From contig NC_088319.1 of the NCBI RefSeq assembly GCF_910592395.1, positions 16,060,001-16,120,000 of the forward strand: a DNA stretch of 60,000 nt, in the 5' to 3' direction. Made by a program: the position numbers and the translations under genes. How positions within the stretch are numbered: position 1 is the first letter of the stretch; the number at the start of each line of letters is the position of its first letter. Source of the stretch: Lineus longissimus (lineage: Eukaryota; Nemertea; Pilidiophora; Heteronemertea; Lineidae). Shown piece after piece: positions 9,612 to 22,643 of the stretch. The notes under the pieces are model-generated. The model saw only the letters and a program-made list of their open reading frames with translations, ran no database searches and was not told the DNA's origin.

Positions 9612-12249
9612 ATGGCGAAATTTGAATACAGCGGAGTGTGTATGGGGAGATGGACAGCCCTTGTGGTTGCGTGCCTGGCAAACTTGACTGCGGGATCTGT
9701 GTTCGTTTTCAATGTATATTCTGTGCCAATAAAGAAGATATTTCAATATTCGCAATCGCAAGGTAGGATTGATAAAATATGCATGAAAACATTAATTATA
9801 TATTTCACCATTAACTTTTGACTTTTTAAAACTGATTTTGTCTTTTCAACTTCTCTCATCAAACCTTCACCATGTTTTTTTCCCGGAAGACCTCCTCCCA
9901 TTTTCTAGGAACTAGTGAATACTAAAAAATCTATAAAATTTCTAGATCACGATCAGCATGAGGCGCTGGATACAACCCCCCACCGCACGTGCACTTCAAA
10001 AGGTGTCGTTGACGTATTTCTCCACGGGGATGTTAGTTAACGAACTTCTTGTAAAGTGATGAATATAGAACTGGACCGACCTGGATTCACCCCAAATTGA
10101 CCTCAAGGACAGGCATCAAACGTCCGATGTCGGTTAATGAGATGATACGGAATTCAAAATGGTTGCTTTAGCGGCCATTTTGAAAAACAGGCAACAACCC
10201 CCGTTAATCGTTCAAAATTAGCTGCTGAATAAGTAGGAAATCTTACTTTTTAAGGGACTTTTGATGTATAAACCTTTCAATAAAGGGCTTCGAATTAGTT
10301 TGATCGAGTTTGAGATTAAGTTTCAATGTACAAAAAACATATTTTCCCATCATTTCAGTTGAAGTCCTGTCCGCCATGTTTGTTCTGGGCATGGACTTGC
10401 TCCTGCCAGCCGGTATGCTGTTCGACAGGTTCGGCCCATTCTGGACGAGTCTTGTGGGATTTGTGACCTGCACGGTGGGGTATGGACTCATATACGCGGC
10501 CCTTCTGTCAAGAGAGGCATTCGTGGGAGATTGTGGCCTTCTTAGTTTCTATTTCTTTATAGCAGGTAAGAAAGCATGTCGGGTGCATTCCTGAGAGGGG
10601 CTGAAGATTATAAAGTCATCCGCCATCAGCCTCGCAAAACCACGCGCCTCCCTGCGAGATCTCGTGATATTTGGGTGGTCGACCGCTCCGGTCAACGTAG
10701 CTATAATAGTTCTTTTTAGATATGTACATTGAACATTCACTAACCGAAATATTTTTGGATGCAACTATTTTTTGAGTCCATCCTATTGACTTGCAGTTGA
10801 TAAAAATGGTATAAATGCATTCGGTCGCCAATATCACACCATACGCTATACTTGCTGTTAGCGTACATTATCACCGATTCCGATAGCATACGGCATAGCC
10901 AACTGCTGTCATTGATTTTTATTTTGGGTCGATGCTCGCTCTGGAGAGGAACATCAAGTGGCGCGCCGCTCCCGTTTATATAGCAATAGACCCAGAACGT
11001 GCAACCAAACATACATTTACTGGGTTCCTTTTCAGGCCACGGGACAGTCTACATGTACACTGCCGCCCTGATGAGCGCCATTGTGAATTTCGCGGAGAAC
11101 CACCGGGCCACAGTCGTCGCCGTTCTGGACACGATTTTCTCACTCAGTATAGTGGTGTTCATCACCATATATGATGGTTTTTTCGTCAACGGACACCTAT
11201 ACGATGAAGAAAACCAGAATGTGAACGGGTTCGTGTTTTTCATCTGGATAACCATGTGCGTGGTAAGCTTCCTCTGCGTCTGCTTTCTCAGGCGTTATCC
11301 ATCTGATTATGCTGACCTCCCGGTTGACAACGAGCTACACAAGCTAGTCCCCGAAAAGGCCAAGACCTACGGCGATACTGATGATATAGATCAGAACTAT
11401 GGGGAACAAGACTTGGCGCGGGATCAGGAATTTCAGTTCAATAGTCCGGATCTCAATGTCGGCCTCAGTCCGGATTATGTGCTTCCGGACTTGGAGGAGC
11501 CGCCAGCACGGCCAGCCAGATCTGTTCTCAACGAAGATGACGAAGATAAATCCGTTATAGACTCAAATATTCTACCCAGGAGCGAACCAGCGTGCGTTGA
11601 TGTTATCCTGAGCATAAACTTCCAGTTACTCATGTGGACATTCGTGCTGCTTGCCAGTGCGACAGTGATGTTCTTTAATAACTTGACCACCATTGCCCGC
11701 GCTGTGCACATGGCGCGGTATAGCTGGCTCCTCAACGTGACCTTCTCACTCTCCGGCATTGTATCGAGGTTCATCTGCTCTCCCCTCTCAGACTATCTTT
11801 TCGAAAGCATACCGCGTGTCACGTTCCTCCTATTCTGCAATATTCTCTCCGTCGTGGCCTACTTCATGCTAATGGTGGGCACAGAAATATTCGCAGTTCT
11901 GTATTTGTCAACATTTCTTATCGGGATGTCCATTGCGGCACTTTACACCTTCATACCAACAATGCTAAGCGAACAATTCGGAATTGCCCACTTTGGCCGC
12001 CATTTTGGAATTTTCAAAATAATAGGCGCGGCTGCGCAGTTTGCAACCCAAGCCTCGTTTGGGGCGATGTACGACAGTCAACTTGAAATATCACGTAATG
12101 TTACAAATAGTCTTGAGGAGATGGATTGTCTTGGTGAAAGTTGTATTGAAGGAGGTATGGGCCTAGCAGAGGGCCTTTGCATTGGATCTGTTCTCCTCTC
12201 AGCAATGTACCTGATACGAACCAAAACAAACAAATACCAACCTTTTTGA
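9612..12249 (+). CDS. Major facilitator transporter, nodulin-like / NFD4-like family
   Basis: Three exons, 9612-9762, 10359-10565 and 11036-12249, join with GT-AG sites and matching phase into 523 residues. The start MAKFEYSG has A at -3 and G at +4; an in-frame ATG at 9597 has a poorer context. About twelve membrane segments are visible in two halves of six. Helix 1 follows GRWTALVVACLAN, and the loop between helices 2 and 3 reads PAGMLFDRFGP, a variant of the MFS G-x-x-x-D-R-x-G signature. The halves are split by an acidic cytoplasmic loop of about 100 residues (about 205-304), as in nodulin-like transporters. Helix 7 begins near VDVILSINFQLLMW. Substrate is unknown; members of the wider family move monocarboxylates or other small organic ions. 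It ends KYQPF-stop and is transcribed away from the PAN-like gene. Confidence 0.85.
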
Positions 12250-12307
12250 ATTGACTATGCTTGCATGCTGAAACGTTTGGTCTAATTCTTATGGGTTGAT
12301 GATAGAC

Positions 12308-12486
12308 ACCGCCACCATTTTGGCTGGAACTTGAAATCCTAAAGCAATTAACACTTCAAAATGAAGTCAATGCCAACTTCAGGAGTGGGAGTCAGTTCTT
12401 TATTGGCCAGAGAACAGACTCACAACCTTGAAATTGGCATTGACTTTACTTCGAAGGAGGCTTTAGGATTGCTAAATGGTGGTGCC
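12308..12486. repeat. Imperfect inverted repeat in transporter 3' flank
   Basis: Left arm about 12308-12393 and right arm about 12418-12486 share, in reverse complement, the blocks AATCCTAAAGC, AAGTCAATGCCAA and CACCATTT in the same order, with small gaps. It lies 60-240 bases after the transporter stop and before the AATAAA at 12658, so it would form a hairpin in the 3' UTR if that signal is used. Confidence 0.6.
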
Positions 12487-12657
12487 GAACAGATTTGAAT
12501 GACTAAACTTTCTTCATTTTACCTCATATCGATATAACATGTAGTTGCATTTAACTACGGAATTCGCCTTTCGATGTCTTGATGTCGTTGCACACCCCGC
12601 AGCAAGGGGCCTTGGAATGGAAAAGGGTGACCTGTTTATGAGACTGTCATAACCCAC

Positions 12658-12663
12658 AATAAA
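12658..12663 (+). terminator. Candidate polyadenylation signal of the transporter
   Basis: AATAAA occurs 409 bases after the stop codon, the first exact match I see downstream. Its use is inferred; no transcript end can be seen in the sequence. Confidence 0.35.
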
Positions 12664-13770
12664 GGAGAGAACTTTTCACCCTGTAACGAATGATCGGGAT
12701 TGGTCGAGACGATGTCGGTCTTTTTTCACATTTGCATCAGGTCTTGTGAATGTTCATGAATATCAATTCTACGTGAAAATTCCGATTAAATTCTTTGCTG
12801 TACAGCTTTGTGTCGATGAAGACGTGTCATCCTTATGTTCTCTCGGCCGTGTTCCCCGGGTCCCATGTTCCCCCAATACGATAAAGAACCAAAAAAGGAA
12901 AACAGGAAAGAATACACGTATCTACATATATCGATGTAGACCGGGGCCAAACACAATCTCAAGGGAAGGAGATGTAAAGCTGTGTTGTTCTCGAGGGGAG
13001 TCCTGCCCCATGCTGACCGACGATGTCAAAGGTTTCTACAGAGACCAATACACATCAATACATCATGAACACCCCCTACCAACAGACGTTATATAAATAG
13101 TCACAAATAGCAGGGAGGGGGCGAGTGACAAAACATGTTTAGCCCTTCCTAGCAACCCACCACCGGAAGCGGTTTCCAAACCCTTCAGCGACTTCGTCGA
13201 ACCAAAACAAAGTTTATAAACCATATACATGTAGGGGCGAGTTTCGTTCGGAGTCCAGGGCTAATCTTGATTACACCGACCCCCATGAAACCCGTTAGTA
13301 GCGGAGGAGCTGTCTATATGCCTAAGCCAGCAAGGACAATTGAAATGGCCTACCAGTGTTGTTGTGTATGAATGTTTCCCTTCATTGTTCGGGAACGCTG
13401 AAAGATAGATCAGCATATTTCTATGTTTCCCTTTTTTGAAAAGGCATGGTCTCTCGAGCTGTCTGTTAGATGGAAAGTCTTAACCATGGACGTCACGCCT
13501 AACTGGATAAAAAGTTCGATGAACTTTCTCGAATTTTCATCTGTGTTATGGATTTGGCCATGGTTGAGTGTTCAGTGTCGTTTTTCATGATGGTAAGCGA
13601 ATGATTACAAATAGAACATTGTGGATGTTTGAGTGACATTTTCGGATACCCTGGCAACGAGAAGGTGTTGTTAAAGTGTGTGCAAACAAACGCTAATGAT
13701 TCCCTCTCCGTCAAAAGCAACGAACTCACTCAGATAGTGAGTCTCAAAGAGTGCGCACACTGGTTCAACG
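12664..13770. other. Intergenic spacer between transporter and receptor genes
   Basis: No coding frame with protein-like character is seen. The plus-strand open frame at 12746-13096 has low-complexity, basic, intergenic-looking composition. The receptor promoter and 5' UTR presumably lie toward the right end. Confidence 0.4.
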
Positions 13771-16700
13771 ATGGCCGATCTTAACGGAACGGTGACAACC
13801 CTCACTCAAACGGTAAGTTTCTAATTTCTTTCCAACCAGGTAATGTAGTTGCAGTGAAGGGGCAAATCCGGCCATGAGGGTGGTTTCTCACCTGGGATGT
13901 AGAGAAGTTACAATTGTATGGTTTTAATTTCAGGTAGTATTCCTCCTGCAAGGTGGGATGAGCGGGATGAGCAGTAAATTCCATCGCAAGATAATCATGT
14001 TTCTCACGCTTGCGCTAGCATAGACACTAGTTAAAGGACTCATTTGAAGGACTGTGAAGAGCCAGGAAATTTGGTTCCTTGAAAGTCACGCCGGTTCTGG
14101 AAATGCAACCCTGTGTTCTTGAATTCCGAAATGAACGTGAAAAACTTCAGTCCCAAAGAAGCTATCTCCTTGGCCCACATCCTTTTTAGGCCTTTATCTT
14201 CGATTTGTTTCTGTTGTAGGTGGTGCCATCGGTAGTTCGGAACACAATTGCCTCGCTGTTTGTTCTGCTGGCAGTAGCAGGATCTATAATGTGCATTGTC
14301 ATGCTGTGTTTCCTCATTGTGAACGACAAGTGCACCTTCGTTCCGGTCGGTAAGTTAAAATCTCACACAACAAACGCAGCTGTCCCCTCAGCCAATTTTG
14401 ACTCCGTTATTTCATCTCTTGATTTGTTTAAACTGAGATGTTGTTTAAAATGACAATACTTCCTCTCTTGACTTTCAGGCCGAGCCTTTGTGAGCTTGTT
14501 TTTGTGCGTACTGCTGCGCATCTTAACGCAAATACCCATCACCACTGTCAAGATGGTTTTCATTGGTTGGGACTTTGATGACGTCACGTGCCTCGCTGTC
14601 GGAATCATAAACATGTATCTTCACTGCATCTACCTCTTGCATTTTCTGTTCCTGGTTTCTGACACGTGAGTATCAACATATCGTTTATAACAAAAGCCAA
14701 TTACGGTTTGGTCCTTAGGGTCGGAACGTGCGATTCCAATAATAGACGCTGATGCCTTGTGTGTTCTACCCTTGGTCTTTGACTAAGTCCAACTTGACCG
14801 AGACATAGCCTTTTTTGGGTGGTCAGTTCCCTAGCCGAGTAAAACTGCGGTCCATCATAAATAACAAGGAGGATTAGCTGGTCCATTAGATGACAGTGCA
14901 CAATTGTCAGTGTATAATCTTTCGTCTTCCTTTCAGGTACATATCACTAAGAAGGCTAGATCAGAATGCCTACGCCATGGATAAGTCATGTTACACTCTC
15001 CTCCTCTGCTTGGTGTGGGTGCTCGCAGGTAATTCCATTAAACTATTTTATGGTAATACATCGCTGAATAGGGCCTCCATGCTTTGGGTCCGAGTGTGTG
15101 GCCTACCTCAGTCTCACGCATCCGAAAGAATCTCACCTACATATACAAAAAAAATCGCAGTTCGACCTGTACGGCTGTCTGCCCTAGCTGGTGGTCTCCG
15201 CCGCGGTTCTCGCAAATTTCACCACAAGTGTGTCAAGGTGCAACGACACAAACGAGTATAGACATATGACCATATATGTACATGTAAGTGTCATTCTAAC
15301 AGTGTTGTCTTGTAAAAACCAACTTGACTTCTGCAAGTGAATTGTCTGGCTTTTATTCATCAACAAACCCCTTACTGCTTCCAGGTGTTCTCTGTACCAT
15401 GCTGTTTTTCGGCCAGAACGGAATTTCCTACATCAAGGACAGGTTTACGTGCGGCCTACTCTTGAGTGTCTCAAGCCCCATGTTCAATATCGTATGTGTC
15501 ATGAAGGCAGGAATACTCTTGGTCATTTTCGCATTGGCGTTCAAAATAATCACGTTCCGGAGAGCAGGAAGTTGTATCGGGCACCACTTGTCGGAGCTCA
15601 ATTACTTCCCCACGCTAAACAGAGACCAACTTAAGTTCAAGAAGAAGCTGAAGTGGCTCAAGTCCACGCTTGTTATAACCATGACGAACTGCTCATTTGA
15701 AGTAATCACCCAGATCTTGTACACAGTGAGACAGTTCTTTGACGATCCAGAATACTATCATTTGGATACGATAGGCGTTGTTGTAGAGTGCCTGGCGATA
15801 TCTGCTACGCCAATTGAGTTCATCTTCTCGAACACGGAACTGACGCGAAAGGTATTCTGGTGCACAAGACCTTCAGATATCAATGCGTCGCAAGAAGGGA
15901 TCTTCCGAATCCTGGCTTCCAATGGAGACATATTGGAACCTCGGTCGTCAGTGTTTGTATCGGATGATATCCGTGCTTCAGTAGGTGCATCTTTACGGGA
16001 GGGGAGTTGTGGAGGTCCAGAAGTCAGGCGCAATGATCGTGAGGTTCCCATAGACAACTCCACCGCAATTGTGCACAGGAGCACAATCAGCTTGCTCTCA
16101 GAGCTCACGACTTCGGCCATGCCAATAACTCCTTATACGGATCAAATGGCACTGAACCAGTTCGCATCACCCACTGTGCCTCGTTGCTCCTCGCAGTTAT
16201 CTATCAACAGTGCCTTCACAACATACATGCAACACGCAGCTACGTGTGGCGAACACAGTCGTGCGGTCACACCGATTGAAAAGGACCGATTGCCAATGTC
16301 TCCGTGTGAATTTACCACCTCGTTTATGAACGACCCCGATGGCCATTCCGTGATTTCGACAACGGTTAGTGACCTCGGGCAAGTGCAAGTTACTGATGTC
16401 TTCTTCGATAGAGGCTCTGGTGCCCGAAGTCCGTCCTTTTCCTCAAGAACGAGGCTGACTGGCCCTATGATTCACACGATGGGGCAACATCCCCAGCATT
16501 CCACGCATGACCTGCAGGTCAATCAGTCACAAGCGGCACCAAACCTCAACGTGAACGCTTTTCATCGGCAAGCACAACTTGACCAACAATTCAAGCAAAT
16601 GAACACACCTCATCTCTTACCTTACAAGGTAGTGCCCACACAGAGCCAACTTCTTGATCGGTACGCAGATATAAACCAACTAAAACCTGTATTTGATACC

Positions 16701-17858
16701 CTCCCGGTTGAAACTGCTTCCCCGAACAATTTACATCATTTACAGCCGTCTGATGCACAGGGGCCGATTACGAATTTCATCAATAACATCATACAACGTA
16801 GGCCAAGCAAGGTCTCGGACAGTACGATGTTGGTGATGGTATGTTCGAGTAACGAACACAATCCGGTACAACCAAGGGACGTTGATCACTTGTTTTTGGC
16901 GTCCAGTGCTCCGTGTGTCTACCTTTCCGATTCTGAAATTCCGTTTCAACAAGAACAACTGTCCCCGCGGCCGCAAACCACTCCATCTGCGCCAACTCCG
17001 CCCGACATCGCTAGTTGGGGTGAGAAAAATGTACCGAAAACGCAGGAAACATGGATTGCGCCTGAGCCGTGGAGTCCGCGGGCACCCTCCGCATTCCCCA
17101 GATCCTCATCAACCTGTAGTACCTTTGATCGAGGACGGAGACTCGTGCAGCCGCCGGTTTTGACCTTATCCGATGATGTACACGATGACGATTTGTTTAC
17201 TATCGATGCGACGAACCAGTACGATGAAAGTCGCATGAAAGAAGAAACGGGAATTTCGAAGGCGAAATCCAAAAGCACTTATTGTGGCGTAAGTCAGTCG
17301 GAACATTTGACTCCGAAAGAAACACTCCAAGATCGGGCAGAATCGGGGCAAATACTTCGGTCTGCCGGGGTTGAGAGGCAGCGGACTATGACTGTGCCTA
17401 CAAGCTGTTCATCTTCCCGCTGCCGTAGAAAAGAAGTTAATCACAAAAATGTCCCCTGGCAGAAAAGCTCACAAGAAATTAATGGGAGTAGGAAACATTC
17501 CGAACCAACCCCATCAAATTCTGTTGTTATAGTCGGGCCGAAAATACTTGTTGGCAGTAGGACTAGCTCAAGTAAAAATGTAATTGACCGGTGTAAAAAG
17601 AATTCAAGGGCTACAACAGTTCCGCAGGTGTCAGTGACCCAGCATAGTGGTGATGTAGTCCTCGAGAGAAAGACCTCAAGTCCAACCCTGACTGGTGACG
17701 ACAACGTAAAGGTGCTGCACAGTTTTAAGAAAAAGGGTAGGATGAACTTGGGGAAAAGAGAATTGTACCATAAGGACAGTTTGGTGTACTTAGGACTAAG
17801 TGAAGACTACGAGGACGCGGGTGAATGGTCGAAACTTGGTGACACTAAACCACTCTAA
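13771..17858 (+). CDS. Divergent rhodopsin-like seven-transmembrane receptor with long C-terminal tail
   Basis: Five exons, 13771-13812, 14220-14349, 14479-14665, 14937-15028 and 15385-17858, join in phase into 974 residues. The N terminus is short (MADLNGTVTT, one N-glycosylation site). Seven hydrophobic helices follow: 1 near SLFVLLAVAGSIM, 2 near VSLFLCVLLRI, 3 near LAVGIINMYLHCIYLLHFLF, 4 near YTLLLCLVWVLAG, 5 near CVMKAGILLVIF, 6 near STLVITMTNCSFEVI and 7 near IGVVVECLAISATPIEFIF. Cysteines in DDVTC before helix 3 and DRFTC in the second outer loop fit the class A disulfide. DRY is replaced by SDTYISLRR, CWxP is absent, and NPxxY reads TPIEF, so coupling may be unusual. About 660 residues of Ser/Thr/Pro-rich tail follow, with no domain seen; class A receptors usually total 350-450 residues. 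Ligand unknown. Confidence 0.8.
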
Positions 17859-18352
17859 TGCAAAATACCGTAAACCAGTTAAATTTGCAAAGACTATAAA
17901 AGTTAGTGATTTGCATTTACTGCGAATGAGAAAGAATTGCTACCGAGTTTTGCATAAAGCGTCTACCTCGGGCTGTCAGAGTAGCTCATACGAAGTGGTG
18001 TTTGGTGTCAACTTCAGCGCCTGTGGCCTCTAAGGCATTGAGTTCAACTCCCAGTTGGTGCACGTCCTGAGGTGTTGAGGGGGCGAATCTCAATCTCAGA
18101 CAGCGTAGTCTTCTTAAATAACCAAAAGATTTTGCTCCTCCAAAACAGCGTTACATCACAAAAACAGTACAGCCATTCTAAAACATGTGTTCTTTCTCAC
18201 TTATTTGAGGACTTTGAACCACCACCACGGTCGGCAGGTTCTCTCACCCCTCGACCATGTTTCGTGAATTTCTGTGTTGTCTGGTCTCAAAAGGTCCCTT
18301 GCCGACATAAACCATCCTCCTTGAAGGCCATGCGTGGGCCTATGAATTCATT
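17859..18352. other. Receptor 3' flank with a tRNA-like piece
   Basis: Non-coding. TAGCTCATACGA at 17982-17993 resembles a tRNA A box and GAGTTCAACTCC at 18040-18051 a B box, so the stretch 17975-18060 may be a decayed tRNA-derived SINE. No exact AATAAA follows the receptor stop within this stretch. Confidence 0.3.
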
Positions 18353-18478
18353 AATAGTGAGGTTTTGCAACCACCCGGTTAGGCCCTACGACGACGTTTA
18401 TCTATTGTGTGAGTTTACCTGAACAATAGATAAACGTCGTCGAAGGGCCTAACCGGGTGGTTGCGAAACCTCACTATT
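18353..18478. repeat. Near-perfect fold-back element (56-base arms, 14-base loop)
   Basis: Arms 18353-18408 and 18423-18478 are reverse complements at 54 of 56 positions, separated by only 14 bases. The low divergence means either recent insertion or ongoing correction. It could be a MITE, a snap-back product, or a hairpin-RNA source. I see no coding sequence and no clear target-site duplication. Confidence 0.85.
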
Positions 18479-19353
18479 GACTTGCTGTAGTGAGCGTAGC
18501 TGTTTCGGTGTCGCATTTGAACCGATTGTGACGACTAGAAGAAGAACAAAATGATATGGAGGATTAGAGGTAAGATCTCAACTTACATTACATGCATTTA
18601 TCATGGAAACATTCTCAGATGAGTGTAACTGTTTATCGACTTGGCTGAGGTGGATAACTTGGGTACCGTACTTTATCAGGTTGGTTTACGGTGAAACTGC
18701 CGACGACCAGGCCAGAGTGAAGGCTTTTGGCAACCTGCCTCGATGTTGCAATTCCACATGTGGATTTAGCTCATGATTCTACAAGAAAGGTTAAAAGTGC
18801 GGACGTACATAGTCACCCATTAGGCCTGCTTTATCGACTTAAGATTTTTTAGCGGAGTGGAATTTATGTTTTCGGAACAATCTCCAGTGAAATGTCAGCT
18901 GGTGATAAGCCCGTTTGACAAGGAGAGGTGGCCACGGGGCAGTTATCGAACAAGTGTTCGATTCCCCAATGGACTTATTTTCATTTCCTGTAATTACTAT
19001 TGACGATTTTTTGCATGTTTATCTAATGTAATTAAACTTCCAGTTTTTCGATATTGGCTTCAACAAAGATTCGGTAAAGTGTGTACCAACAATTTTTTTA
19101 CATTTCTAAAATCGACAGTAGAGTTTTATTAGAACACCTCGCAAAATTCTGAGTAGGATGCGCCAAAAATGCTCGTCCAGATGCTCATGCTCTAGGTTTA
19201 AACTCTCTCGACATAAACAACCCTTTGACAAGGTTCAAGCTGATCGAGTAACATGTGTAAGCGCTTTTAAGATACCCGTTCAGAATCGATCGCAGATGTT
19301 AGTGGTTGTTTTCATTGACAAGCTGATACATCAATGTGAGAGTGTTCAATGTT
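18479..19353. other. Intergenic, nothing recognised
   Basis: AT-rich sequence without a defensible exon, repeat unit or RNA gene. Confidence 0.35.
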
Positions 19354-19800
19354 TGTTTTGCTCTCTGTTCGATTCGTCGCTGGTGAAATACGCTTTTCGA
19401 CTTCGTCTGTGCGTTTGCGTTGAAGAGTAAGCTTGTAGGATTAACTCTTCTCAAGTTTTTGGACGGAGACTAAAGTTTCAAAATCTCCATCTCTAATTCT
19501 CCATGGTTGTTTGGCTTTCTCTTCGTGTCGTCGCTAGTGATTGGCTCTTTGACTTCGTCAGTGCGCTGAGGAGTAAGCTTGTAGGATTCATTCTTCTCAA
19601 GTTTTTGGACGGAGACTAAAGTTTCAAAATCTCCATCAGCAATTCTCCATGTTTGTTTCGCTTTCTCTTCGTGTCGTCGCTAGTGTTGTAGTGATTGGCT
19701 CTTTGACTTCGTCAGTGCGTTGAGGAGTAAGCCTTCTCAAGATTTTGGACAGAGACTAAGTTGCCTAATCTCCATCTCCAATCCTACACGTTGTGTGTTA
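19354..19800. repeat. Tandem repeat array, units of about 146-154 bases
   Basis: Units begin with AGTAAGC at 19426, 19572 and 19726. Units 1 and 2 share almost all of the block containing TTCTCAAGTTTTTGGACGG and the block CGTGTCGTCGCTAGTG; unit 3 decays after about 75 bases. A partial unit lies upstream (19354-19425). Unit 2 contains an extra eight bases, explaining its 154-base length. Confidence 0.8.
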
Positions 19801-22643
19801 CTGTTCTCTGTTCTTTGCTCTTGTTGTGGCCTTTAACTTAGTCCGTGGTGGTCTGGTAATGGTTGATTCAGATAATTGTGTCGACTAGTAAACAAGATGT
19901 TGGATAATTGCATGTATGACATGATATGTGACTGTGCAATCAGTATAATTTCGTGACATGAGAATCAAACTTTTTATCAAAAGACCAAAGTTATGATTGT
20001 CTGTATCTAGGCCAATTGATCATTAATATTAACATAAGCTAGGCGTACTGTGGTGAGCGGAGAGAGTCTTCATTTGATGCACGTTCAATAATGTACAGCG
20101 GATACTGTTAATGGAAAAGGAAGATAAAAAGCTGTGAAGGACTCTATGTATTTCCGTACTTCTTTTGCATTGACCGGACGAGCAGAATAACAAGATGAAA
20201 CGTGACCTCAATTGATAGATGACAGCATGCCAAACATACATACACAAGTGAATACTTGAGTTGGTTCAATTTTCAAATGTCTGACATAAGTTAATCATGG
20301 CGAAAGAACGAACGCTTCAAATTATTCATGAGAATTTGTAGTGAAAGGGTCGAGACATCAAAAATAGTTTCGAATCGGATTATCTGCAGATGGAAGACTG
20401 CATGACAGCTTCGAAAGTGGTTAGAATTGGAATATATGTGGTGACGAATCATAAGCTTCAAGAATTGGATTAGACAGGACAGGCTTTGTGTAACTTTATC
20501 ATTATGAGAAAATACAAACTGAATTGGATTAAGTTTCTTCAGCAAGTCCTGGCGTCTTGGATTCTTCTAAGGGATGTGGTTTCATCGGTGAGTACTTCGT
20601 TCTCTTATCTCTACCTCAGGTATGCGGTGTCCTTGGTGAGGACGTTCCCTTTTCTCAACTAAGTATCGGTAGCTCCACTGTAGGCTTTCATGATTGATAT
20701 CTTGAATTTTTGCCCTTAGAAGGCCATGTAAAATAATTTGCTTCCTCCTCTCACTCCAAACTGGTGATCATGCTGCCAAGAAAATATTTCTTTCTCCACA
20801 AATATGCCTTATACCAAGTAAGGATTAATTTCGATATACACTTGATTATACCAGTTTGCTACTGAGAGTAAAATGTCCGGCAGTGCCGGCATTCTAGGAG
20901 GAGGGTGATGTAGGGTTACTGAGCACTGTATCCACTCTTTCAGAATCTATACACTCTTATGACCCGACAGCGACAGTGATCCCTCCACACAATCCAACGT
21001 ACATAATTGGTTTATCTTTACAGAATAAAAAAGCCCTCATCACCACTTGTTGATTACAAAGTAGATTACATGGCTTTGTTATGCAACGCAATAGCATGTG
21101 GCTATTTGTACACAACATAACCCATATCGATCCAAATCAATCATTCAAATGGAAAAAGGTTTACTTCCACGCAATCAATCCGTGTTTAATTTACATCGTT
21201 GGGCGGAGTAGTTTCGGCTGAAAATATTATCATGGTTATTTTTTGCCTAAGGTTTCTAACACAAAGTAGTTCAAACAACACGGACCTATATGTCCGTGGT
21301 TCAAGTATGTCAACATTTAACCGTTCATGTAACAGGCCTATGGTTCAAGCTGGTAAATTTCGATGAATCCCTTTATCAAAATTGGTCAGGCTGGGGACAA
21401 AATCAATTTGGACCATGATCACGTATACGGAAATCGTTTCTGTGACACCCTATACATTGTGAGATTTCGCCGCATCATTAGACCACAAAATTATCGTCAA
21501 CCGACAACTTGTTACTAACTCGCCGACCAATATGATTGACATAACCTATCTCGACTGTCGAGTTTCTCGCCATTATCGGCCAGCGGGCACTTGGGCGGTA
21601 ACAAATAATGGTTTATGGCTAATCCGACTGATATTGCGCTTTTCCTTGTACAAAATGGATGTTATTTGTGGGTGTCGTGATGGTCAATAACTAGCACAAG
21701 CCATGCCATTTACAGGTAGGTTGTACGTGCACTTGGCCCAATATTCTGAGACAGGTGATGTTTTGTTGATGTCATGATGGCTCATGTTCGTTATTGTGCA
21801 GTTGCTGTGATCGGTAATTGCGAGCTCAAAGACAAGTGTTTCGTTGGCCTACTGGGATAATTTGTTTTGATGTCCAAACACATCTTGGCAAATCAAAACA
21901 AATCCATTTTAAATCAGTAAGGCACAAAACATTTTTTATCAAAGCTTCCGTCTGAGACAAATTGTGTTCCAAACGGCAGTCTGAGGTGCATGTGTATATA
22001 CAGAATGTATGTGGTATGCATTATTAGGCCAGGAGACAAGGGAAAACATACTAAATCGTGCAAATTAGAATAAAAGCACCAAATTTGGTATATAGTCATA
22101 TACTTTATTATGTACTAAACAATTTACATACAGTTGGACCAACAGTATATACATGTGAACGAACGGCGTAACTCTTTAACATTGGAAAGGTATTGGGAAA
22201 TGTCGGGAAATCGTTGACAGCTCAACAGTCGACATAAACTCTGGAAGGTGACCTAATATGCATGAACACTGCTCACTCATTCCAGCATCCAAGTCGAAGT
22301 TGTACTGTTCAAGACTTGTACACGCAAGCACGACGAACGACGAACCTGCAGTGTGTACTGTAAGTCTGTGACTGATATACAAGTGGATTTGAGCTGTGTG
22401 CTGTCGCCCACCTACACTTTGTTTGTGTGCTATTCATAGCCACTAATCAGGATCTGGTGAATACAATGTCGTCAGTTCATTGAATGGGTTCGTGGTCATG
22501 GTTTCTATTGTTGAATGCTGGATTATCCAACTACAGGCCATCTTAATTGACCCTCAATGTAATGACAAGGCTAAGCTAGGCGCCAAAATCTTTACTTGAG
22601 GAAGCTTTATACGATCTGCTAGTACTTAAAACTGAAGTTGTTC
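19801..22643. other. Intergenic or intronic, no gene seen
   Basis: No frame looks like a real exon. A small palindrome occurs near 21279-21297 (ACGGACCTATATGTCCGT, one central mismatch pair). Confidence 0.35.

Noticed and set aside
12746-13096. 116-codon plus-strand frame before the receptor
   Set aside because: Uneven composition, no domain, no splice sites that add to it, poor start context.
15758-16120. Minus-strand open frame inside the receptor tail
   Set aside because: Antisense shadow of the large terminal receptor exon.
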